DNA of 64,000 bases from Litorivivens sp041624475 (GTDB lineage: Bacteria; Pseudomonadota; Gammaproteobacteria; Pseudomonadales; Spongiibacteraceae): assembly GCF_041624475.1 (NCBI RefSeq), contig NZ_JBFJUX010000002.1, positions 1 to 64,000 of the forward strand, in the 5' to 3' direction. Within the stretch, counting starts at the first letter, position 1; each line of letters opens with the position of its first letter. A model generated the notes under the pieces. That model was not told where the DNA came from. It ran no database searches and saw only the letters and a list, made by a program, of their open reading frames with translations. The translations under genes were made by a program, and so were the position numbers. Positions 53,254 to 62,500 of this stretch are shown piece after piece.

Positions 53254-54441
53254 ATGAAAAACAACAGACTTCTTGCCGCAGGCCTGATGGCCGGAGCGAC
53301 GTTGGGGGCGAGCAACAGTTTTGCGCTGGAGCAGTATTTTAATACACCGGGTACTCGCGCTATGGGCATGGGCGGGGCTTTTATTGCGACAGTCGGTGAC
53401 AGCACGGCAATGTGGTACAACCCCGCCGGCCTTGCTAAAACGTCTGGCATGGATATTACACTGGAAGTAGGTGATGTTATTGAGAGGCTCTCAACGCCGG
53501 AGATTAACGCTACCTGTACCCCGACTTGCGGCGATATCTTCGATACTGATTCGAATATTAAGTATCTGGCATTTTCTTCTAGCGGTATGGGTTTCGCCTA
53601 TTTCGCTCCATACAAGTTTTACAATACCGCGGTGTTTAATGTTTCAGGCGGGAGTTCGGGTCAGTTTGTCGATATTGAAACCGAGTACACTGAATTCAAG
53701 TGGGGTATGGGCGGCGATTTCAACGAAAATGTTCGCTGGGGCTTCACTCTGGATATGCTAAGCCGCGACGCAGATCTTTCCGGTGGCGGCGCCGATGATA
53801 ACCTGTCAGAACTTGAGTTCGGGTTTTCTTTGGGCATACAAGGCGATCTTCCGCTGGAAGGTATTCTGCCGAAAGGTCATAAGTTGAGCTATGGTGCAAT
53901 CTACCGGTCGGGTACTGATAGCGAAGTTGAAGACGATGTAACCTTTGATGCGGTTAAAGGTGTTCCTGGTCGTCCACAGGCTTTGAACTATGGCTTGGGC
54001 TACAGTGCTCCTCTGCCAACAGTTGGAGGCGTGCCTATGTTTCTGACTGCAAACCTTGAATTCGACAACCTTGAATATGAAGATATTCTGAACGGTGTTT
54101 CTGGTGGCGGTGGTAATACTAACGCTGAGAGTAACCTGGAAGAAGAACGCGTTGCCTGGGGTTTTGAGGTTCAGCTTTTCCCGTCATTCCTTGAAGACAA
54201 AAAGGGGTCGTTGTTCGTGCGCTTTGGTATGTCGGAAACAGAAGTTGACGCAGTTGATAACCAGGCCGCGACTTTCATCAATGATATTGAAAGCACAACT
54301 TATGGTTTGGGGTTGAAATTGGGTAGCTGGGTATTTGATTATGCTCGTGAAGCCAGAGATCTTCAGGTTAACCCCTTCTTTGTCAACATCAGAGATCAGG
54401 AGGTTGATCTGGATACTTTCTCGATCTCCTATGCTTTCTAA
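53254..54441 (+). CDS. Outer-membrane barrel of the OmpP1/FadL/TodX family
   Basis: The true start is ATG 53254 after GAGGAG; the open frame begins inside the previous gene. The 395-residue protein has a signal peptide cut near SFA/LEQYF. The N-terminal QYFNTPGTRAMGMGGAFIA and DSTAMWYNPAGLA are the family signature (the AMGMGGA and NPAGLA hatch region). The rest alternates in barrel strands and ends in Phe (FSISYAF). FadL proteins take up long-chain fatty acids or other hydrophobic compounds; PorV-like relatives assist surface protein export. It is the last gene of the caspase/LPP20 operon and is followed by a strong terminator. Confidence 0.82.
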   Translation: MKNNRLLAAGLMAGATLGASNSFALEQYFNTPGTRAMGMGGAFIATVGDSTAMWYNPAGLAKTSGMDITLEVGDVIERLSTPEINATCTPTCGDIFDTDSNIKYLAFSSSGMGFAYFAPYKFYNTAVFNVSGGSSGQFVDIETEYTEFKWGMGGDFNENVRWGFTLDMLSRDADLSGGGADDNLSELEFGFSLGIQGDLPLEGILPKGHKLSYGAIYRSGTDSEVEDDVTFDAVKGVPGRPQALNYGLGYSAPLPTVGGVPMFLTANLEFDNLEYEDILNGVSGGGGNTNAESNLEEERVAWGFEVQLFPSFLEDKKGSLFVRFGMSETEVDAVDNQAATFINDIESTTYGLGLKLGSWVFDYAREARDLQVNPFFVNIRDQEVDLDTFSISYAF

Positions 54442-54457
54442 ATTTGTATAGTGAACG

Positions 54458-54483
54458 AAAGGAGGCTTCGGCCTCCTTTTTTT
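54458..54483 (+). terminator. Strong Rho-independent terminator
   Basis: AAAGGAGGC-TTCG-GCCTCCTTT with a UUCG tetraloop, followed by a T-run to 54483. It closes the caspase-to-FadL operon. Its T-run reaches the stop codon of the opposing MOSC gene. Confidence 0.95.
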
Positions 54484-55234
54484 ATTGTCTTACTAAAATA
54501 TCATCGCCAACGCTTATATCACCTCGATTTACCACCTTCGCATAAACTCCCATATTCAAATGCCCAAACTCCCGCTTTAGCCCCTGCAGCGTCTTATCGC
54601 GTATGGCTGTTTTCGGGTCGACATTAATGGCTGCACAACGGTCAGTGATTTTGTAAACCAACAGTTCAACCCCATTGATAGTCAGGGTTTTGTTTAACCA
54701 GCTTTCTTCCTGCCATGCTGGTATGCCATCCAAATAGATATTGGCGCGAAAGCGACGGTGATCAACGTTGTTACCCAGCGCCTGTTCCAGCGCGCGGACA
54801 CTGTTCAGGTTAATCAGTGATATGCAGGGTGTTGAGAGGTCGGTGTAACTGATGCCTGGGCCGCTGATCAGGCGAGCGCTGCCCTGAATCAGATTGCCCA
54901 TAAATACGGTTAAATACTGCTCACAGGCGCTTTTTCCTGTTTCTGTGTCGAGAACGAATATCTCGCTTGAGCCCTTATGGCTGAGGGTAAGCTCAAAGGT
55001 GTTCGGGTCGAACTGCGTGCCGAGTTCCGCCAGCCGTTCGTACTTCATCTGCACAACTAACTGTTGCTTGCGCAGGTGTTGCGGATCGTTCGGGTCAAAG
55101 GGTGTGCGGTCATCGGCAATGGCAAAGTGGCGATCCAGTGGAAAGCCGCTGGCCGCTGCCAGTGAAACAGCGTCGAGCGGGACTCCCTGCAGGCCTTTAA
55201 CGGGATAATAGGCGAGGTGGGTGATGCGTGGCAT
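54482..55234 (-). CDS. MOSC-domain protein (YcbX-like)
   Basis: From ATG 55234 (in-frame TTG at 55249 is less likely) the protein has about 250 residues. The N-terminal beta-barrel domain has ITHLAYYPVKGLQGVPLD and GFPLDRHFAIADD. The MOSC domain contains DHRRFRANIYLDG and ITDRCAAINVDPKT, with the conserved cysteine thought to handle the molybdenum cofactor, and ends in VGDDILVRQ. YcbX-type proteins reduce N-hydroxylated compounds using Moco. The E. coli protein also carries a ferredoxin domain; this one lacks it and would need a separate electron donor. It lies 17 bp after the TpsB-like gene and may be in its transcript. Confidence 0.85.
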   Translation of the reverse strand: MPRITHLAYYPVKGLQGVPLDAVSLAAASGFPLDRHFAIADDRTPFDPNDPQHLRKQQLVVQMKYERLAELGTQFDPNTFELTLSHKGSSEIFVLDTETGKSACEQYLTVFMGNLIQGSARLISGPGISYTDLSTPCISLINLNSVRALEQALGNNVDHRRFRANIYLDGIPAWQEESWLNKTLTINGVELLVYKITDRCAAINVDPKTAIRDKTLQGLKREFGHLNMGVYAKVVNRGDISVGDDILVRQ

Positions 55235-55251
55235 GCTTTCTTTGATCAAAA

Positions 55252-56916
55252 CTAGAAACTGGCTTTTACAACAACAAAAAAGTCGGCTTCCTGTTCTTCG
55301 GTACGTTGTTTGCTGGTGTTGCTTTCCGTCAGGGGAGTCGCGGCAATTGCTGTCACTTCGAGGTTGCTGCCAATTTTCAGAGAGGCGTTAATGCCTGCAT
55401 CCTGCAAGGTGCTGTAGCGATTCAGGTTGATCGCGCCGGTACTGTCGGCGCCTCTGGCGTCTTCAAATCCGGAAGCGCCGTACTCGTAGAACAGGCCAGC
55501 ATTGAACGTAAGGTTACCGAACACCCAATTGCGTGAAATGGCAGTTTTGGCGTGGTAGCCGCTGTCGCCCACCAGCACGCCGGGTAGATAGGCATGCATG
55601 CGTGAGGCACCACCCAGCACCCATTGCTGCTGTTGGGGGAGCTGGTCTCTGGTGAACTGGGAGCTTGCGGTGAAGCTGAGGTCCCAGTTCTCTGAGAGCG
55701 TGTAAGCCGCGCCAAAACCGGGCTTGATGATTGTGTATTCTGCCGTGCGTTTGCCTATAGCAACACCGTTTGCTTCGGGGGCCGTGCCGAACGTGCCGCT
55801 ATCACTGCTAAGGCCGTGTTTCACCCGGAGGCTGGCTTGCCAGTTCAAGGGCTTGTTGTTGAATTGATTGAGGCGCTCGTAGCGAGTGCCTATTTCCAGC
55901 GAGGTGTAGCGTTCATCCTGCAAAGCCGCTCCGTTGCTGCTGAGCAGTTCGGAATCTACGGCTTCCAGTCTCTGTTGCAGCGTCCAGCGATAATCGGTGT
56001 CGGCGAGAATAAGTTGTTGTCCATTGACGGCAAGAACATCGATGGTCGCATCAAGCTCTTCGGTTTGGGGCGGATTGCCAGGTGCGCTAATCAGGCAGAC
56101 AGAGCCAGGCAAGCCCAGCGAACAGGCGTCAGAGCTTGCTGATGTTGTAAATATCCGGATGTATTCGGCGCGGCGTGCTTCGATGCTAAAAAGGCCCCAG
56201 CGTGAGGGGTAGCTGTAGGCCAATTGTGTATTGCGGTAGCCTTCTCCGTCACCTACTTCGCCCCAGTCTTCAATCGAGGTTTGGTAGCGCACTTGCAGCT
56301 GGCTGCCGCGATCAAAATTGTAGCCGAGCGCACTGTCGAGGTAATAGCGGCCAACAAAGCGATTCCCCTGATTGCCGAGCTGGAGAGCGCCATTCCAGCG
56401 TGTTCTGCTGCTGTCTGGGGTTTCGCTAAATTGGAGGTTAAGCGTATCTGCCTGCGAGGTTTCCTCGTAGCTTACGGCGTAATCGCGTCCGGTGCGCCGC
56501 GAATAGAGGTTGGCATTGGTTTGATAGCGTACAAATTCATTGCGGGTTGGTGTGCTATCACCTTTCCAGCCCCGAAAGAAGTGCGCGATATTGCTATCGC
56601 CTTGTATTTCACCCACGCTCTTTTGCACTGCAAGCACGTGAATGATGCCGTTGATGGGGCGGGCATAGAGGTACTGCACCAGCAGGTGGCCTTTCTGCCG
56701 GGTTTTGTTGTCCATCAGCAGGATGGCTTCTGAGGGGCTTTCGGCCTGCTCAAAGATGGCCTCCAGCTCCGCAAAGGTCAGATAGTGGTCGCCACTGACC
56801 TGTACTGAAAAGCTGCCTACTGCGCGGATGTAAGCGCCGCGTTGACGTTGCACATCCACGACGTAGCCAGGGTTTTCCAGGCTGGGGGGCAAGCTGGGCG
56901 GGAGATCAATAGCCAT
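55252..56916 (-). CDS. TpsB-like (ShlB/FhaC-type) outer-membrane barrel, no evident signal peptide
   Basis: A 554-residue protein. The N-terminal part (15-100) resembles a POTRA domain (GYVVDVQRQRGAYIRAVGSFSVQ...YLTFAELEAIF) and the rest a 16-strand barrel ending in VVVKASF with terminal Phe. The motif WVLGGASRMHAYLPGVLVGDSGY matches the conserved loop-6 region of two-partner secretion transporters and BamA relatives, where VRGY is usual; here the arginine is shifted (SRMHAY). Odd points: the frame starts MAIDLPPSLPPSL with no signal peptide and only 20 bp separates it from the upstream stop, so a missed start, frameshift or unusual export must be considered. No TpsA exoprotein gene is in the window. 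Confidence 0.7.
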   Translation of the reverse strand: MAIDLPPSLPPSLENPGYVVDVQRQRGAYIRAVGSFSVQVSGDHYLTFAELEAIFEQAESPSEAILLMDNKTRQKGHLLVQYLYARPINGIIHVLAVQKSVGEIQGDSNIAHFFRGWKGDSTPTRNEFVRYQTNANLYSRRTGRDYAVSYEETSQADTLNLQFSETPDSSRTRWNGALQLGNQGNRFVGRYYLDSALGYNFDRGSQLQVRYQTSIEDWGEVGDGEGYRNTQLAYSYPSRWGLFSIEARRAEYIRIFTTSASSDACSLGLPGSVCLISAPGNPPQTEELDATIDVLAVNGQQLILADTDYRWTLQQRLEAVDSELLSSNGAALQDERYTSLEIGTRYERLNQFNNKPLNWQASLRVKHGLSSDSGTFGTAPEANGVAIGKRTAEYTIIKPGFGAAYTLSENWDLSFTASSQFTRDQLPQQQQWVLGGASRMHAYLPGVLVGDSGYHAKTAISRNWVFGNLTFNAGLFYEYGASGFEDARGADSTGAINLNRYSTLQDAGINASLKIGSNLEVTAIAATPLTESNTSKQRTEEQEADFFVVVKASF

Positions 56917-56936
56917 AGGGTTCGTGGTTGCTCGTT

Positions 56937-57971
56937 TTATTCTTCGGGATAAATAACTTCCAGGGTGTAGCCCGGATCACTGTTTTCGCTGTCGGTATTT
57001 TCCTGTTCACGCGAGGCGGCACCGGATTCTTCGAGAAAATCGAGCACCTCGTTGTAGCTTTCTTCTGCAGATTCTGCCTGCTCTTGCCGGGCGCGTTGTT
57101 CGGCTTGCTGTTGCTGCTTGATTTGTTGCTGTCTGGCTGCCTGTCGTTGCAGCTCCTGTTCGCGTTCGCGCATAGCCGCGCGATGGGCGGCAAATTCATC
57201 CGGCCGGGCAAGAGTAATCTCAATCCGCCGGTTAATCTCGGCTACGCCGGCCAGTCTCTGGCCCATGGTGGTCTGGTGAGGTATAAGGGGGAAGGCCTCG
57301 CCGCGGCCGACAAAGGCCAGTCTTTGCTTGCTAATCCCCTTGCTGATCAGGTGCTGATACACGGCCTTCGCTCGGGCCTCTGAAAGCGCCAGGTTAGTGG
57401 CCTCGCTGCCATCATCGTCAGTGTGAGCCTCAACAACGATATGCTGAGCATCAGTGGCGAGAATCAGCTCGACAATGGGGGCCAGAGCCGCTTTGGCTGC
57501 ATCGCTTAGCTGCGCTCTGCCAGCGGCAAAACGCACGCCTGTGAGGATAATCGGATTGCCAACCTGCAGGCCGCAGCCGCTTTCCAGTACGGGCGAGTTT
57601 TCCGTGGAGCCGAGACAGACATCGCGAATATCGCAGATGCCGTCGCGATCGCTATCAACACATTCACCGTCGTTGTCTGTGGGCTCGCGGACTTCCAATC
57701 CCGGCAGCTCAAATACGGTCGACTCACCGCATTGAATGCCTTCGCAGGTATTGTTTGGGCTTAGTGAGTCGCTATTGTTGCCATCGGCGCCGATCAGGTC
57801 GGTAATTCCGAATACATCGGCATCTCCGCCTCCCTGCGGTAAAAGCAGGCCTTCTACGCCGCCCACCGTATCCGACAGCAGATCCTGGGCATGAGCTGGC
57901 GCGCAGCAAAGCGCTGCGGCCAACAGCAGAGCTTTGCCAGTGTCAAATGCCTTGTGTGCCCGGTTCTTCAA
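56937..57971 (-). CDS. OmpA-family protein with calcium-repeat segment and Gln-rich coiled coil
   Basis: A 344-residue protein with a signal peptide ending AHA/QDLL. Residues about 97-120 have a single thrombospondin type 3-like unit (DNDGECVDSDRDGICD). Residues about 142-255 form an OmpA C-terminal peptidoglycan-binding domain: GVRFAAGRAQLSDAAKAAL, VVEAHTDDDGS (the Asp that contacts diaminopimelate), NLALSEARAKAVYQHLISKGI, and NRRIEITL. The tail (262-305) is a Gln/Arg/Glu-rich coiled coil, then an acidic end. It probably tethers the outer membrane to the cell wall. It is first in an operon with a TpsB-like barrel, which may explain the coiled coil as an interaction surface. Confidence 0.85.
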   Translation of the reverse strand: MKNRAHKAFDTGKALLLAAALCCAPAHAQDLLSDTVGGVEGLLLPQGGGDADVFGITDLIGADGNNSDSLSPNNTCEGIQCGESTVFELPGLEVREPTDNDGECVDSDRDGICDIRDVCLGSTENSPVLESGCGLQVGNPIILTGVRFAAGRAQLSDAAKAALAPIVELILATDAQHIVVEAHTDDDGSEATNLALSEARAKAVYQHLISKGISKQRLAFVGRGEAFPLIPHQTTMGQRLAGVAEINRRIEITLARPDEFAAHRAAMREREQELQRQAARQQQIKQQQQAEQRARQEQAESAEESYNEVLDFLEESGAASREQENTDSENSDPGYTLEVIYPEE

Positions 57972-58107
57972 TGCGTATTACACCTGTCATCTCTAAGCAT
58001 TTATTATGGGTCAAGCATAGCGCGTGTGCCGGGATGATGCATCTGCATTGTGGGCCATGCGGTTTGCTTGTTCGAAAAATAAAAAAAGCCAATCACGGAG
58101 GATAATT

Positions 58108-58401
58108 ATGGCTGTCTACAGTGACCATCAACCTCAAAGCCCCTGTTGGAATGGATTGAATACTGGTCAGGCCTATCGGCTTCGCTTGCGGCTATGGGAT
58201 CAGGGGCAGGGCGATCCCGGCCCCTGCGGCGGCACGCTGGCCTGCAACGAGTGGGATTACCAGCAGCTCATCGAAAATGCCGGTGGCGCGGCGGGTTGTT
58301 TCAATGCCATTTCGCTGCCGGTGACTACCATGATGTGGTGCGATTTTACCGCGATTGTCTGTACCGGCTGTAATGTCCACTTGTTGACTGTGACCTTATG
58401 A
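58108..58401 (+). CDS. Small cysteine-rich protein, unrecognised
   Basis: ATG 58108 follows an excellent GGAGG (7 bp spacing) and gives 97 residues. The protein has seven cysteines in PCWN, GPCGG, LACNEW, AGCFN, WCDF and VCTGC, with CTGC near the C-terminus suggesting metal or disulfide chemistry. There is no signal peptide. Glycine is abundant (QGQGDPGPCGG). I recognise no family. It stands alone between the OmpA gene on the other strand and a dehydrogenase gene 43 bp downstream. Small Cys-rich proteins of this size can be metal chaperones, modified peptides or assembly factors; the sequence does not decide. Confidence 0.6.
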   Translation: MAVYSDHQPQSPCWNGLNTGQAYRLRLRLWDQGQGDPGPCGGTLACNEWDYQQLIENAGGAAGCFNAISLPVTTMMWCDFTAIVCTGCNVHLLTVTL

Positions 58402-58444
58402 TCGGTAGCCAAGAATTTTTGTTGCGAGATCGCTGGAGGTCTTA

Positions 58445-59512
58445 ATGAAGGTTGCAGTCTGGGGTACGGGAAATGTCGGCCGACCGGCCATTCGCGCGGT
58501 GCTGGGGCATGCGGAATTGACCCTGAGTGGTGTGATCGTTTCCAGTGAGGCGAAAGAAGGGCGCGACGCCGGTGAATTGGCAGGTGTGCCGGCGACTGGT
58601 GTTGTCGCAAGCCGTGACGCCGCTGCGGTTCTGGCCGGCAAGCCCGATGTGGTGGTCTACACGGCCTCGGCCGATGTGCGCCCGGATGAAGCCATGGCGG
58701 ACCTGTTGAGTTGTCTGGAGGCGGGCTGCAATGTGGTCAGCACCTCCTTTTACGACTTTCTGCATCCGGCACTGGCACCCAAGGATGTGCTCGACAAGGT
58801 CAATAGCGCGTGTGAGCGGGGCAATGCCTCCTTACTAGTCTCTGGGATTGATCCGGGCTGGGCCATGGATGCGCTGCCGCTGTTTGCCAGCGGTGTAGTG
58901 GCGGGTATCGAGCAAATTCGCTGTCAGGAAATATTCAATTACGCCCTTTACGACGCGCCGGATATCGTGCGTTATGTGATCGGCTTTGGGCAGCCGATGG
59001 ATGAGCTGCCGTTGATGCTGCACAGTGAAGTGCTGCTGAAAATCTGGGAGCCGATGGTGCGTCTGGTGGCTCAGGGTTTGAATATCGAGCTGGATGAAGT
59101 CACCACCCAGGTTGAGCGCCGCCCGCTGGAGAAAACGGTTGAAGTAGCCGGCATGGGAAGCTTTGAAAAAGGCGGACAAGGTGCCTTTCGTTTTGAAGTG
59201 ATGGGCATGAAAAATGGCCTGCCCCTGATTGTTGCCGAGCATATCACCCGGATCGATGTGGATTGTGCGCCGGACTGGCCAACACCCCCGACCGAGGGCG
59301 GCTGCCACCGTGTGCTGATCAAGGGCAATCCGGATCTGGATATTACGGTTCATGCCACTGACCATTTTGACTCAGGCGCGGCTGCCGGCGGCAATGCGAC
59401 CGCTGCCAACCGTTTGGTTAACGCCATTCCCTCCGTTTGCGCAGCAAAGGCGGGTGTTCTGTCGGCGCTGGATGTGGCGGTGCTGCCCGGCGGTGCCCAA
59501 TTCAAACGCTAA
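58445..59512 (+). CDS. NAD(P)-dependent DapB-like amine dehydrogenase/reductase family protein
   Basis: A 355-residue protein with GGAGG seven bases upstream of the ATG. Residues 1-130 are a Rossmann fold: VAVWGTGNVGRPAIRAVL (GxGxxG), VVVYTAS, GCNVVSTSF. The central part has LLVSGIDPGWAMDALPL, seen in the family that includes 2,4-diaminopentanoate dehydrogenase and DapB-related reductases. Such enzymes oxidise amines or reduce imines/aldehydes with NAD(P). It does not have the size or motifs of true DapB (about 270 residues), so a lysine pathway role is unlikely. Substrate is unknown. It is convergent with dnaE2, 15 bp apart. Confidence 0.75.
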   Translation: MKVAVWGTGNVGRPAIRAVLGHAELTLSGVIVSSEAKEGRDAGELAGVPATGVVASRDAAAVLAGKPDVVVYTASADVRPDEAMADLLSCLEAGCNVVSTSFYDFLHPALAPKDVLDKVNSACERGNASLLVSGIDPGWAMDALPLFASGVVAGIEQIRCQEIFNYALYDAPDIVRYVIGFGQPMDELPLMLHSEVLLKIWEPMVRLVAQGLNIELDEVTTQVERRPLEKTVEVAGMGSFEKGGQGAFRFEVMGMKNGLPLIVAEHITRIDVDCAPDWPTPPTEGGCHRVLIKGNPDLDITVHATDHFDSGAAAGGNATAANRLVNAIPSVCAAKAGVLSALDVAVLPGGAQFKR

Positions 59513-59527
59513 GGTCTTGTACGCACT

Positions 59528-62500
59528 TCAGTGGAAGTCGTGTGAGTCCACTTCAAGCGCCAGCTCGTGGCTGGCGTCTTCAAGGTGCAGTGCGACGATG
59601 TGAATGACCGGCGGGGTGCTGAAACCCTCCCGGCGGGGCGGATCGGCGCGTTGCACCAACCCTTTCACAATCAGCAGGCGCCCGCTGAGTATCGCTTGGC
59701 GGCACTGCGCCTGTACCTGTTTCCAGACCACAATATTGCTGTTGCCGGTTTCGTCTTCCAATGTCAGAAAAAGCACGCCCGAAGCGGTGCCTGGTCGCTG
59801 TCGACAGGTGACCAGTCCGGCCAGACGAATAAAGCGGCCATTGTCGATGCGGCCGAGTTCTACGGCCCGACAGCAGTCCTTGAACCGCGGTCGCTCGCGC
59901 AGCAGGGCAAGTGGGTGACGGCGCAGGCTTAAACGGCTGAAGCTGTAATCGGCGCGAACCTCGGAAATCTCTGATGGAGCAGGCAGGCTGACGCCGTCGT
60001 CCAGCTCACTGGCGGCGGGAAGGAAGGCGTCGTTCTGTTCGCTGGCACTGACCTGCCACTGGCTCTGGTAGCGATGCAACTGAAAACTGGCAAAGACATC
60101 GGCCCGGGTCAGAGCGTTGCGCTCTGCCTTGTTGAGAGAAACCCGCGCCAGAAAATCAGCCAGTGAGGCATAGGGTGACTGTTGGCGGTTTTGCACAATC
60201 CGTTCGGCAGCGCTCTGATTAAAGCCTTTCACCTGACGCAGCCCCATGCGTAGTTGAGGGCTTTCGGAATGCGGGTTTTCCAGGGTGTAGTCCCAATGGC
60301 TGTGATTGACGCAGTAGGGCAGAATTGTCACGCCGTGACGCTTGGCATCCTGTATCAGTTGCGAGGGGCTGTAGAAGCCCATCGGCTGGCTGTTCAGCAG
60401 GCCGGCAAAAAAAGCGGCGGGATGATGACGCTTGAGCCAGGCCGAGGCGTAGGCGAGCAGAGCGAAACTGGCGGAGTGGGATTCGGGAAATCCGTAGGCC
60501 CCGAAGCCTTTCATCTGATTGAAAAGCCGTTCAGAGAAGGCTCCGCTGTAGCCGTTTTTTGTCATGCCGTCGATCAGCTTGTCGCGGAATATCAGCAGTT
60601 GGCCATTGCGGCCCCAGCTGGCCATGGCGCGGCGCAACTGGTCGGCTTCACCGCCGCTGAAACCGGCTGCGACCATGGCCAATTGAATCACCTGCTCCTG
60701 AAAAATCGGCACACCCAGCGTGCGCTCCAGTACATTTTTAATGCCTTCGTTTTCGTAAACCACCGCTTCCAAACCCTGCCGGCGCAATAGGTAGGGGTTT
60801 ACCATGTCGCCTTGAATCGGCCCGGGGCGGACAATGGCAATCTGTATCACCAGATCGTAAAAGCAGTGTGGCGCGAGCCTGGGCAGCATGGTCATCTGGG
60901 CGCGGGATTCAATTTGGAATACGCCGACACTGTCGGCCTGACAGAGCATGTCGTAGGTTGCGCTGTCTTCGGCGGGAATATCCTGCAGAGTGAAGGGCCG
61001 GCCTTTCTGCACGCTGATCAGTTCCAGGCTTTTGCGAATACTGCTGAGCATGCCCAGTGCCAGCACATCCACCTTCATCAGGTGCATGGCCTCCAGATCT
61101 TCCTTGTCCCACTGGATGATGGTGCGCTCTGCCATGGCGGCATTTTCCATCGGTACAATGCTGGTCAGCGGATCGCGGCTGATCACAAAGCCGCCCACGT
61201 GTTGCGACAGGTGGCGGGGAAAACCGAGAATCTGTTGCACCAGAGCGTAAAAATGCTCGGCGACAGGGCCCTGCAAACCAAGATTTTGCAGCCGCTGTAC
61301 CAGCTCCTCGCGTTTGTCCCACCAGGCCATGGATTTACCGAGTTGGGTGATCAGCGCCTCGTCGAAACCGAGCGCCTTGCCCACATCGCGCACTGCACTG
61401 CGCATCTGGTAGGTGATAACCGTCGCCGCTAACGCAGCGCGCTCGCGGCCATATTTGCGATAGATGTACTGGATGACTTCTTCGCGGCGCTCGTGCTCAA
61501 AATCCACATCAATGTCTGGCGCTTCGTCACGCTCTCTGGAAATAAAACGCTCGAACAGGAGCTGCCCGCGAGACGGGTCCACCTCGGTGATAAACAGGCA
61601 GTAGCACACCGCCGAGTTGGCCGCAGAACCGCGCCCCTGACAGAGAATATTCTGACTGCGGGCGTAGTGAACAATATCGTAGACCGTCAGAAAGTAGTGT
61701 TCGTAACGCAACTCGGCAATCAATTGCAGCTCGTGTTCAAGCAGTCGCGTTACGGTGGGAGGAATGCCTTCAGGCCAGCGCAGGCGGGCGCCGGCGTAGC
61801 TCAGTTGGCGCAGGAAGGCGCTGGCTGTCTGGCCCTTGGGGACCACCTCATCGGGGTACTGGTAGCGCAGTTCCCGGAGTGAAAAATGGCATTGCTCTGC
61901 GATGCGCAGGGTCTCTTTAAGCAGATCCTGCGGATATAGTCTGGCGAGGGTGGCGCGGTCGCGCAGATAGTATTCGCTGTTAGCCTGTAGTTGTGTGCCT
62001 AAGGATTGGATCGGTTGATTCAGACGAATAGCGGTGAGGGTGTCCTGCAACGGTTTGCGCTGACGCTCGTGCATCAGAATGCCGCCACAGGCCACCATCG
62101 GAACAGTGATCTGTTCGGCGAGCGCCAGGCAGCGCTCGTAAAAAATCTGCTCGCCCTGGCGGTACAGGCGTTGAAAGCCGAGCCACAAGCGTGGGCCGAA
62201 CAGGTCTTTTAGGGTTTCTCCGTAGTGCGCTGCGTGTTCAAAGGCCGCCCCTTGAAACGGCATCAGCCAGACTGCAAAGCAGTGGCCACAGCTGCGGCTC
62301 AGATCTTTCAGTGAGAGCCGGTAGTTGCCCTTGACGCTGTTCAGCCGGGCGCGACTGATCAGGGCTGACACGTCGGAATAGGCGCGTTTATCGGGTGCCA
62401 GTAGAACGATGTGCAGGCCTTCCTCCAGCTGAAACTCCGCGCCGGCAATCAGCTTGATGCCGCATTGCTCGGCGGCAATATGGGCTCGCACGACACCGGC

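Noticed and set aside
60812..61432. 206-codon plus-strand ORF opposite dnaE2
   Set aside because: Antisense shadow of a highly conserved polymerase core.
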